Assembly: GCA_013398275.1 (NCBI GenBank)
Contig: VZSE01005940.1
Span: forward strand, 210,930-274,929
Length of the DNA stretch: 64,000 nucleotides
DNA from: Promerops cafer
Lineage: Eukaryota > Chordata > Aves > Passeriformes > Nectariniidae
Direction of reading: 5' to 3'
Each line of letters begins with the position of its first letter. The first letter of the stretch is position 1. The notes beneath the pieces are model-generated. The model had not been told where the DNA came from, did no database searches, and saw only the letters and a program-made list of their open reading frames with translations. Shown here in pieces: positions 54,226-64,000 of the stretch. The translations under genes were made by a program, and so were the position numbers.

Positions 54226-57200
54226 CTTGTTCAGCTGTCAGTGACTCCTCTCTGGATCATTCTTCTCAGTGGTGATGCTATCACAGAGGGCAGGTTTGAG
54301 AATGAGATTTAATCCAGCACAACCTGTTGGTGGGTAGTACGCAGTGGCAGGCCATGCATCCAGACTTTTACTGTGCTAATTTTTCTTTAAACAAGAATTT
54401 TATAATGTTTAAAATAAGAATGCAAATGCAAAGAACAATCTCAAATGTTTCAAACTTTATTGCAGATACTAGTTCACATGTAAAAATGAAAGATATTGAA
54501 AATGAAAATCTGTACAAAAAATAACTTAGTGTCTGTTTTTTATTTCCATCTGTAAATTCTTTTGGTGTATTTCAAATGCAGAAAAGCTGTTCACTTGCTT
54601 CACAAGGTTCATGTATCACTGGAAACTGTAAATCTTCAGCTGCAGTTGCTTGAAAGTTTGTAGATTTTATGAGTGTGTGGTCTGTGTCAGTGGGCCCAAA
54701 TTTTAATAGTGGCTTTGAAGGTTGAAATTCAAATGTAATCTCAAGAGAACCTTACGGGAACAGCTACTATGGAATGACAGAGAAAACAAACTTTCTATGA
54801 GACTAAACCTTTAAACTATGACATAATTGTCATAAAACTTGTGTTTAATGACAGTTAAATTTAAATTTTTGGAAATATCTTGTCACATGACCTGTTATTT
54901 AAGATCTGAACTATATTCATGATGGTTTTTACAGAGTTATAGTTCAGCATTGGCTCAAGTCCAACTTTTGAAAATTCCTAGGAAAAATACCTTGTGGACT
55001 TTAAAAGGTGGGATGTCTTTCTAATTACAACAGTCAACTTAGCCCTGAAAGAGGAAACAAAGCATGTTTCTCATGTTCCTGTCAGTTAAGACCAAACGTG
55101 TAGTTTCATAACACTGAATGTATTTTTACTGGTGAAATAGGATGTAAAAAAATACCTTAAAGAAACAGCTTCTAATGTTTCACTTGTTCCTTCCCTCTTG
55201 AAATCCTTTCCAGAGACCTGTCCAGCCACCCTTCTGCTTCCCTGACTTGTTCTTCCTGCTTGTGTCTGCCATACTGGGACTGTTCCCTACGCCACAGTCC
55301 TTTTGTGTAAGCACACCACGAGGAATCATTTCTCTGCCCTATCAGGGCACACACAGGGCAGTGGAAGCACAAGAAGCAGGAACTTCTTCCTATTGTGTCT
55401 TAAAGCTGTTTACAAACTAAAAAACCCCAAACAAACAGAAACCTCAAAACTGGTAAAAATGCATGTATGACTTACTGAATATTCCATCCTGCTTCTTTCT
55501 AGTTTAGTTTCGACCTGGAGCAGTGAAGCTTTGAAGTTTTGAACATAAAGATACTGAAGGCATACTAGTTGTTAGTATTTCCTTAATTGCTGGTATGTCG
55601 CTAATTATTCTCCAAGGACCTTTTCCTGCAGATTAGTCTTAGGTGCAGAATGAGTATCCTGAGCTCCACTGAGTCATTCTTAACCTGAGACTGAGTGAAA
55701 TCTAAACACTTAATTACCTGGCAGCCTTTGTTCACAGCTGGCAAAGGGTTTGAGGAGCACCACACTAGTTTTGTTACTGATTTTGTGAGACAGATTAAAA
55801 AAAAAATTATGAGCAGTGAAAAAACTAAAAATTTGATACTTGTTTTTTCAGATGCTACTCAACTCTTATAATAGAGCTATTTACAATTGAGTAAGAATTG
55901 TGAGATGACCACAGCAACTAATACTAATCCCAAGCAGCAGAAAGTGTGGATTTGATGGTTTTCCAGGGCTAGGAGTTAGCAGTAAATTTTGCAGCATGCC
56001 CTTAAAAAGTGCAGGTGGTCACAGAAAAAGAGGGTGTAGCTGAACAGCACCTCAGCAGCTGTGTCTGTGTCTGTGTCTGTAGTGGGACATCTGGGCTGAA
56101 CCCCTCCTCAGCTGAAGTGTCCATGCTCGGATTGCAAGTTCCACTGGAGACAGGACCTCTTTTTATTCTGTAGTAAAACTTGTAGGAAAGAGCCTGTGTT
56201 TTATGCACTATGGAAGCAATTAGTCTGGTTGCTGAAAAGTCACTAAGAAGGTAACAATGGGATTAAAGATTAAAACCAAAACAACCAAAAAAAAAGAAAA
56301 AACCAACCCCACAACCTGCAAAAACCACCCAACAACAAAATCAAATTAACAAAAACACAGGCAAACCCAAACAACATAGAAATTACCAAACTGAAATACA
56401 TTTGGAACAATGCATTGTGAAGTCTGTATACAACAAATTTATTCTGTGTGGATTAATGCCCTAAATTGTGTTCCAAATAATCTTGTTTTTTACCTTTGTC
56501 AAATTGACTGATCCACAAATTCACTCACTGGTGTAAAATTCCTCTTGAATTTTATTTTCACTTCATATTGGATTTTTCTGGCTTTGGTCAATAGCTATTG
56601 GTTTGTTTATCTTGCTTTTTCTTTCACCCAAATATCAAAGCAGTTGGATGATCTTGTAAGTACAGAATTAAGTAAATAAAAAGTAACAGTTAATTTTGTG
56701 TTTATGTGCATGTACATTACTGTTCTACTGAGAAATGTGCATCCATTATGATGTACATTATCATTTTTTATATTCTGACTCTCCATATGTTAATTCCTTT
56801 CAGAACACAGTTGACACTTGGCCATACAGCATGAGACAATAATCAATACCTTAACTAAGCTACATAAGAAATCATAGGTAAGGAGAACTCTGCATTTACT
56901 AATTTGCTTCTCAGGGGCTTGTTTTTACACTGATACAGACTGAAGGTCATTTCCAAGAGCAGTAAATAGCCTTTGAGAATTTCAGGATGATAAAATCTGC
57001 CAGAAGTCTTCGAAATGCATAGAATATGTCAGGGATTTACCCATTTGATATGAGATGTGAAATGTCAAGGAGGTGTCTTCAAAACATTCTCATCTGTCAC
57101 ATGTCAAGTCTGCAGAATGGTAATAAATTCACCATCACTGGCCCAACAATTCTTCATGCAACATTTTTTTTTTTTTAATGCTTCTCATCTTATACCCTGA

Positions 57201-60104
57201 AATTGTGATTTGTACTTGTTTCTTTCTGGGATTAATACCTTCAGGTGTGTTACCAGTCACATCAGGGGAGGGGGCAGGTGTAAATATTTTCTAATTTTTA
57301 GCTCCTTAAATAACCGGTATCATTTGAAACAGGAGTTATGTCCAGTGCAGGTAGCAGTGTGTCTGGGAAAAGTTGCTTAATTGAAAAACAGGAAAATAAG
57401 TGGATTGTGGTCATTGCTTGATTTAGGGGGCACAGCAACCCAAATGTTTAGGAAGTCATCATTCCCACAGTCTCAGCCCGTAGCCAGGTTTTCTTACCTC
57501 CTGTCCAGTGCTATTTCACAGCATTCACTTCCCATTGTTCTCTCAGTCTCTCCCAACTTTGTACTGTATTGCAGTACCTGCCCACTTTCTGTAAAAATAA
57601 CTCAGCTGGCCAGAACTATATTGCTAACCTTATAAACAGTCATGGGCCATCTCATATCCATGTCAGGTATTTTTCTATAGTAGTAAAAGATGATATAAAG
57701 TTTATATCTGAAATACAGAGATAAGTGTCTGGTTTTCTTTAATGCAGCTCTTAATGTTCCGTGCCACACTTAGCAATGCAGTGGATGGCATTGTCTGCAG
57801 ACTAAAAGACTCCTTAAAACCAGCAATAACCTTGAAGCTTTTAGCATCCAGACAGAGAAATGGGGGTTCTGCTGTGTCATAAAATGATGATAAGGTGAGG
57901 AGGTTCAGGACCATCAAAGGAGTCGTATTTCTACAGTGCCCACAGGCAGTCATGATTTATCATAGCTTAACTTTATTTTGCTGTGGTTTTATGCTCTGGA
58001 GGTTAGACGAAGTCATCAGTAGATTCTCTGTAATATGTCAGAAAAAGTCTATATGTGAACTTTTAGGTTAAGATTTACAAGCTAAAAAAATGATATAATT
58101 TTTTTCATCATGCCACTGCCTTTATTAGAATGTGCAACTGAAACAATCCTAATTAAATGGTTGTCTGACTCAGCTAACTATTGCATCCTTCTCCCTGGGT
58201 AAGCTAGCTGACCCTGCATAACGTAATTTAGGTCATGAGGTTAATTGGCACAGCTTTTACATTAGCTGAGTATGGAGCTAATAACTGCTAAAGACAGCAG
58301 TTCTTCTATTATTGGAAATTGATCACAATGTAAAGAAATTCATAAGTATTTTGATAGGAGAAAGCTGCAGGTTCTCAGCAGTGTCAGAAAGCAGCTGCTT
58401 GCTTGGGACCAGATTCATTTTGCCATGGCCTGACTGATAAAAATGACACTGTAAAGCTTTTGAGGTGACACTCCTTTTGAGGTGGTGTCTCGGGAGCCTT
58501 TACATTTTCTAGAAATTCGGTGCTTTTGCCCAATGACAATAGTGTTTGATAACTTTATTTCCCTGTGAAGGTAGCAAGTCCAAGCATTGTATCATATGTG
58601 CCTGGAAGGCAGAATTTCTGCCTGCTGACTGCTGGAGAGTGTGAATGATTGCTGTTGACTTACACTTGTAAATGGCATGTCTTGTGCCCTTTGGAAAGAC
58701 GTTCTGTTCTATTAACTTCTACCTTCCTGTGCACCCCTTTTAATTCTAATTACTTGTAGTGATATGTGCATCTTTCAACAGAATGATAAACCTGCTTTAC
58801 CAGACTTGCAGGGTAAAGTGCAAAGTCTAATATAATTATCTGTGTCATGCAGAGCTAATATGATTTTCCTATAATTTTCCACAGATGTCTTTTTAACTAT
58901 TATGCTTGTGAAAGAGCATGGAGAAAGAAAATTATTGATTCTAGATCAGGTATTTCCAGTTTTAAAATAAGTTTCTCTTAAACTAGATGTGGAATGTCTA
59001 CATAGCATGTAACAACAGAGAATGCAAGCAAATTAAGCAGAGAACATCCAGGCTTTCTGTGGGAACATGTTCTTCACCCAAACTGCAGCACTAATGTAGG
59101 TGCATCCTTTGAGGCTCACTCTAGATTCTGCATAAAATGGTCAAGAACATGTAACATACATATTTAGGAAAAAAAAAATCCATGAAACATATGCTCTTGC
59201 TAATTCAGTTGCTGTGGAAGGATCTTCCACAGGGTAAGTGAATGTCTTGCAGTCTTAGCCTAAAACTTGTATTTACCTAGTAGGCTTCATCTTGAGTTTT
59301 GGAGGGCCACTTTGTGCCTCGAATGCAAGCCCTGCTAACTAATCCTTTTGGGGAATTCTCTGTTGTATGAAACTATTTTTATAATGGAACTTGTATATTT
59401 AGATGGGTCAACGTAAACAGATTATTCTGTTTTCACTTTCAGGGGTAGAGATGCATTTTTTGTTGGTTTTATCTAAGAGAAATGCCATTTGTTTGGGTTG
59501 GTGTGTTTATATAGTATGTTTCTCCTGTGTTGACACATTTCATCACAGGGAGAGAAGTTGTGGGATTTTTGAAGGGTTAGGGGAGGTCTACTGTGTTTTC
59601 TGGTACCTAAAAGGTAGCTGAGGAGAAGACAGGTTCTTTCTTCACGAGGATGCACAGTGACAGAACAAGAGTAAACAGGGACAAGCTTCTTTGGGGGCAG
59701 CTCTGTCTGGAATGAAGAAAAGGGGGAAAAAAAAATCTTCATTAGAGCAATTAACTGTAGGAATGGACTGCCCACAAAACAATGGAAACTTCTGTCCTCA
59801 CTGGAAGTATTCCAGACTTGGCTTTATGGGCTCTGGTTCACCCTGCTTTTAACAGGAGGGTGGACCCAGAGATCTCCAAAGACCTGGACTTCTCCATGAG
59901 CCCACAAATCCTCTGTGTTGTCTCCTCACGTTGTTTCAAGGCCACTGATCTTTCCTTTATGTGCTAGAGATGTACAATGTGCCGTCCCATATTAGGACCC
60001 AGTTAATCTTACATCTGCCTTTAAACACCAGTGTGTAAAGTTAGTCACACGCTGATGTTCCCTTGTGTCAATGGCTTCCGTGTCAACAGACTGGTGCTTT
60101 CCAG
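54226..60104. other. intergenic, no gene seen
   Basis: Mostly AT-rich. It includes an A/C-rich low-complexity block (about 56,268-56,385), a short (TGTGTC)n run (about 56,060-56,080), and a stretch at about 58,100-58,330 that is rich in TAAT-type homeodomain cores and AGCTGA or TCAGC-like words and might be regulatory. Frames below 105 codons here are not credible genes. Confidence 0.5.
56268..56385. repeat. A/C-rich low-complexity block
   Basis: About 120 bp made almost only of A and C in AAC, AACC and CAAAA patterns, with G nearly absent. This is simple-sequence DNA of no assigned role. Confidence 0.85.
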
Positions 60105-60759
60105 GGAAAGCTCCTCGAGTGCCTCGGGACCTCCGTGCCTCAGGAACCGCTTCCCTCTCAGGTGCCTCAGGAACCGCTTCCCTCTCAGGTGCCTCAGGAC
60201 CCTCAGGTGCCTCCGGAGCCGCCCCCCTCTCAAGTGCCTCAGGAACCGCTCCCGCCTCAGGAACCGGCCCTGTCTCAGGAACCGCTCCCGCCTCCGGGCC
60301 CTCAGGTGCCTCAGGACCCTCAGGTGTCTCGGGAGCCGCCCCCCTCTCAAGTGCCTCAGGAACCGCTCCCGCCTCAGGAACCGGCCCTGTCTCAGGAACC
60401 GCTCCCGCCTCCGGGCCCTCAGGTGCCTCAGGACCCTCAGGTGTCTCGGGAGCCGCCCCCCTCTCAAGTGCCTCAGGAACCGCTCCCGCCTCAGGAACCG
60501 GCCCCGCCTCAGGACCCTCAGGTGCCTCGGGAGCCGCCCCCCTCTCAAGTGCCTCAGGTGCCTCAGGACCCTCAGGAACCGGCCCTGTCTCAGGAACCGC
60601 CCCCGCCTCAGGGCCCTCAGGTGCCTCAGGACCCTCAGGAACCCCCCCCACCCCCGGTGCCTCAGGACCCTCCGGTGCCTCAGGCCGCCTCTCCCCAGGA
60701 GCTGCGGCTCATCCCCCTCACACCCCGCCGGAACCCCGCCATCCTCGAACAAGAGCCAG
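60105..60759 (+). CDS. possible exon of an unknown Pro/Gln/Glu-rich repeat protein (or coding-like minisatellite)
   Basis: I do not recognise this gene. A GC-rich block, unlike the surrounding AT-rich DNA, is flanked by an acceptor-like TGGTGCTTTCCAG (AG at 60103-60104) and a donor-like CAG|GTAATT (60760-60761). The frame that would read GKLLECLGTSVPQEPLP first gives a chain of VPQEP, PPQEP and VPQDPQ words, with a 117-bp (39-residue) repeat starting at 60231, 60348 and 60465 (the last shortened to 81 bp). It closes with a non-repetitive, basic tail (PQELRLIPLTPRRNPAIL). All repeat lengths seen are multiples of three. However, the other two forward frames and two minus frames are also open, so the frame alone proves little. 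No partner exon was found. It could be a minisatellite. Confidence 0.3.
60110..60700. repeat. GC-rich tandem repeat built on CCTCAGG
   Basis: The heptamer CCTCAGG recurs dozens of times in 9- and 12-bp words (CCTCAGGTG, CCTCAGGAACCG and similar), organised into 117-bp higher-order units beginning at 60231, 60348 and 60465, with a fourth start at 60546. Two successive 117-bp units are identical as far as I can read, indicating recent homogenisation. Confidence 0.95.
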
Positions 60760-63700
60760 GTAATTTTTCCCTGTGTGGCCATGAGGGTGAGGTGCCTGCC
60801 CGCAGAGCAGGCGGCGCTGGGAGGCAGAGGAAAGCTGTGAGTTTCAGTTGTCTCCTCAGTTTAATCAGTCAGTTTGTAATCAGCAGAAGGTGGTGGTATT
60901 TAAATGTTGTTCTGAGTAATCTTCTAATAATGGCCAGGATGATTTTGCTATGTAAATATTAACAATCAAGTTTATTTGCTGATTGTTTCCCCTGCCAATT
61001 AGCAGCGTGGCTTTATTCACACCTATCTCAGCTTCTGCAGCAAAGAACAAGAATTGCTTGCTATTTTTTCAAGATCCAGATGGAGAAAGTTAGTTTTTGT
61101 AATGTACCTTAAACACAAGCCTGTACCCATAGGAGTGGTTTGTTTTGTTTGGTGTTTTTTTTTGTTTGAGTTTTTGGGTGGTTTTTGGTTCTGTTTTTTT
61201 GTGGAAAAATGTATCACTGCCTTTCTTTGAGTGCTAGCTATGTTTTTTTCCCCTGCTATTATCGAGATAGCCGATTTGCCTCTCCGTTTTCTTCCTTGAT
61301 TCTCCGACCACTGGTGAATTAATTATGTCAGTTTAAGAAGGTTTTTTTTATGTTTCAAGTTATTCTGAGAGACTTCTGTTTGTCTCTGGCAGGTTAACAG
61401 GGTAATCTGGTTTTTTTTATCTTCATAGTTTAATTTAGGGTATGTTCCTTCTCCCCCTCCAGCTGAAGATATTGACTGAGACAGGAGCAAAAGTGGCTTT
61501 GATGGTTAGGGTCAGTGAGATGCAAGGCAATATTATGTTATCCAGACAGTTTTATGTGTCTTAGGAACCTTCAGAGATCTTATTTTTTCCTGCCAAATCT
61601 CAGAGGTTTTTGAAGTTTCAATGATCTGGTCTCACTGGGGTTTGTCTCACAGAATCAATCTTCTTCTCAGTGTTATTGCTCCTCATCAGTAAAGGTTCTT
61701 TTCACTAACAGCAAAAAGACCTCTGAGATGCATTTACCTCACCAAGTGAAACCAGGTTTTCAGCGTTTCTCATTACTGGAACTGAGTATTGAATGTTGGA
61801 TTAATCAAGTTTAGCAAGCTCCAATTTCTCCCTTGTATGCTAAGCGAAATGTAGTTGAGCTCTGTTACCTATCAGTTTACCAATTTCAGGAAGCATCTGT
61901 TTTTTCAACCTGTTGTTTCACAGTTCCTGAGAAGGTTAACAGTAAAGATCCCTCTACCAGGGCTGTCTAGGGAGGGAATTCAGTGGGAAGCATCCCCATT
62001 CCTAACATGAAAGGAACCATTCAAATTAAACTCAACACTTCCATGAGGCTTTTTGCTACTGTTATGGCACTAAGGACTGTTTAAATGCTGGTAGAACTCC
62101 AGTTTTAATGAACTACAGTAACATGCCCTGTCTGATAATTATGAGGGTTTTGGATTCTTGCTTGCAATGATTTGCAGTATAAATTGATATGCAATTTATT
62201 TCTTGAAGTAAAAAAAAATGTTGCTTGTTAAATGCTGAGATTCTTCAAGATGTAAATGGAATAATGAGTTTTAGAGATGAGTTAGATGTAAGAATCACAA
62301 GATGAAATTCTCTGATTTATTCTGTGGGAAGCTGGGTGAGCATCTCAGTCTCTTCTAGCCTTAAAATGCAGTGATATTTAAAACGGTTTTCTTTACTGTA
62401 CAAAAAAAACCTGAGGGTTTGCTTTACTGTACCAGAAAATACAATCTGCTGTAACTGTCACAAGAAAGTAATTTGCTAGCCAAAGTAGCTCAAAAAAGGA
62501 AAAAGCAGAACATATGAACCATTTACATACTCAGGCAGGTTTATTTGGACAATGCTAAAAGGAAGTTTAGTAGAGCAGGTTCACACATGTTAAAAATAGC
62601 AATTGCTGAAAATGTCTTGCCCCTGAAAGAAATTGAACCAGGTCCAGAGCTTGCTCACTTGATTAAGACAGTCTTTATAGGGGAATGCAGTGGATTAAAA
62701 TGAAACAAATTCCTGTGTGCGAAGGTGGCACATTGCAAGTGGAAGGGCCCTTATCTGGCTTTCCAGAGCACATTATCAGCTAAAGATCACTTTATCTTGG
62801 GACACTGGGTTTGATTCTGGGCATTAGATTTTGGGTTAGAGCTGCTACCTTACCGTGATTTGCTTAGTTCTTGAAGTAGACATGTTGGAGGTGAAAAGCA
62901 GGTGTGTTGCCTTTCCAAGCAGTGTTTACAGATGCCATTAATATATTTGCATTTATTAACAGTCTGATGTCTTTCTATATAAAATTTTAAAATTTCCTCC
63001 CTGACCTCTGCGCAAGTCTTTCGTTACACATTTCTAATTGTTCAAAAGCAGCAGTCAAGAGAGTTTTGGGGCTCTGGAATGCTGTAGTTATCAGAATGCA
63101 GGTAAACAGCCAAGCTAATAATCAAAAAATAATCAAAATAATTATCAAATTGTAGCACAGATTAGAGGACAATCGTGCTTAGAAAATGGCCAATTCCCTC
63201 TGACTGGAGGTGAAGTGATAAAATCCTCATATCTGCTACACTTCAGAGGCAACCAGAAATTATGAACAACACTTAAACTTTTACCAATGTTGACTATAAT
63301 TAGCCATAAGATTTGAGCACTAGGGTTCTTTACATATGTATGTTATGTTGTAATTGCTCCATTATTTTTACCTTTAAATTATGAAAGGATCTGCCCACAC
63401 AATCTACTGTATTTTATTGATGCTGTAACATCATGTGTGAAAGAAGGTTTCTTTGGATAAGAATAGAGCACAGAAGTGTAATCCTGTTTTAAAAAGCTTC
63501 CTCCTTTCCCAAATACTCTGTTAGAATAGAGAGTTTAGAAAAGTAGTTCAAGTCAAGTTCTTCAAAACATTTGCTAAATGTGGCTTCTAAAATCTCTCAG
63601 CTCCCACAGTGCTTTTATTAGAGCCTGGGGCCGGCTTTTGGTTCTTCCGTGCATCTCTGCTTTGCATGTGACTGCCGAGCAAGGCAAAGGGAGCGGGACA

Positions 63701-64000
63701 GACAGAAATATGTGATGGAGATCGAGAACATCTGGAGAGGCTGTTTCAAAGCACAAGAATGACACAGGCGTTCTTTAATACAGTCTGATTGCAAGGAGGA
63801 AATACTTCTCGGCTGATTTTTCTGGGGGAGAGGTTTGGCTATTGTTTTGTAACCAGGAAGATGTTTTCTTCTCTGGGTCTCCCCCTCCACAGCGTGGTTT
63901 CTGTCTTATTGCTCAGATCAGGGGAGGTTTCAGCTGAATAGAGATGAAAGAGCTTCCTTGGCAGCTAAGGCCAAAGATGGGCTGCAGCTGATCCATGAGG
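60760..64000. other. intergenic to window end, no gene seen
   Basis: AT-rich DNA with a T/G-rich low-complexity run at about 61,135-61,205 and a slightly GC-richer segment from about 63,600 to 63,900 that has overlapping short frames on the minus strand. Neither carries recognisable motifs. If the repeat block at 60.1 kb is an exon, its next exon should lie here or beyond; I could not identify one. Confidence 0.5.

Noticed and set aside
59213..59231. Small inverted repeat TGTGGAAG / CTTCCACA
   Set aside because: Eight-bp arms with a 3-nt spacer are expected by chance in 64 kb.
59992..60782. Minus-strand ORFs of 219 and 245 codons over the CCTCAGG repeat
   Set aside because: They are by-products of the repeat's stop-free composition. 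The only splice-like borders and the only non-repetitive tail are on the + strand.

Overview
This is vertebrate nuclear DNA, most likely from a bird and probably a songbird. Genes are sparse, introns are long with GT...AG borders, and background composition is AT-rich with only local CpG-dense patches. Two recognisable genes dominate. The 3' half of CDC73 (parafibromin, a subunit of the PAF1 transcription complex) runs on the + strand. B3GALT2 (beta-1,3-galactosyltransferase 2) lies antisense inside one CDC73 intron. The avian assignment rests on two CR1-like LINE 3' ends (about 26.19 and 54.18 kb) and on an LTR-retrovirus-like insertion at 36.6-37.7 kb; it is inference. The nesting of B3GALT2 in CDC73 matches my knowledge of the human locus.

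Layout. 1-31,890 is the CDC73 intron preceding human-numbered exon 11; I found no sequence resembling exon 10 in it. Within it, on the minus strand, is B3GALT2: an intact 422-codon ORF (4,210-5,478), a short 5' UTR with a six-codon uORF, a good splice acceptor (5,611-5,613), a matching donor (7,090-7,095) and a CpG island with a strong CTCF-like motif (about 7.1-7.3 kb). The rest of the intron holds anonymous AT-rich DNA, GC-richer patches (1.65-2.3, 10.4-10.7 and 18.4-18.8 kb), an AT-only repeat (16.6 kb), a strikingly regular 13-bp minisatellite (17.6-18.0 kb) and a CR1 tail.

31,891-50,082 carries seven coding exons of CDC73 that join in frame (58, 36, 88, 162, 101, 142 and 37 bp) and encode residues 325-531 to the natural stop. 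Intron 13 holds the LTR-like insertion with a CpG-rich core (37.5-37.7 kb) and a perfect 21-bp-arm hairpin at 42.26 kb. The 3' UTR probably ends near 51.47 kb.

Downstream of CDC73 (51.5-64 kb) is mostly featureless intergenic DNA. The exception is a very GC-rich tandem repeat (about 60.1-60.76 kb) with every forward frame open. One reading is a Pro/Gln/Glu-rich exon built on 39-residue repeats and bounded by plausible splice sites; the other is a non-coding minisatellite. I cannot identify it, and it is the most novel-looking item in the window. The two known genes have no shared pathway: CDC73 is nuclear and B3GALT2 is a Golgi enzyme, so their link is positional.
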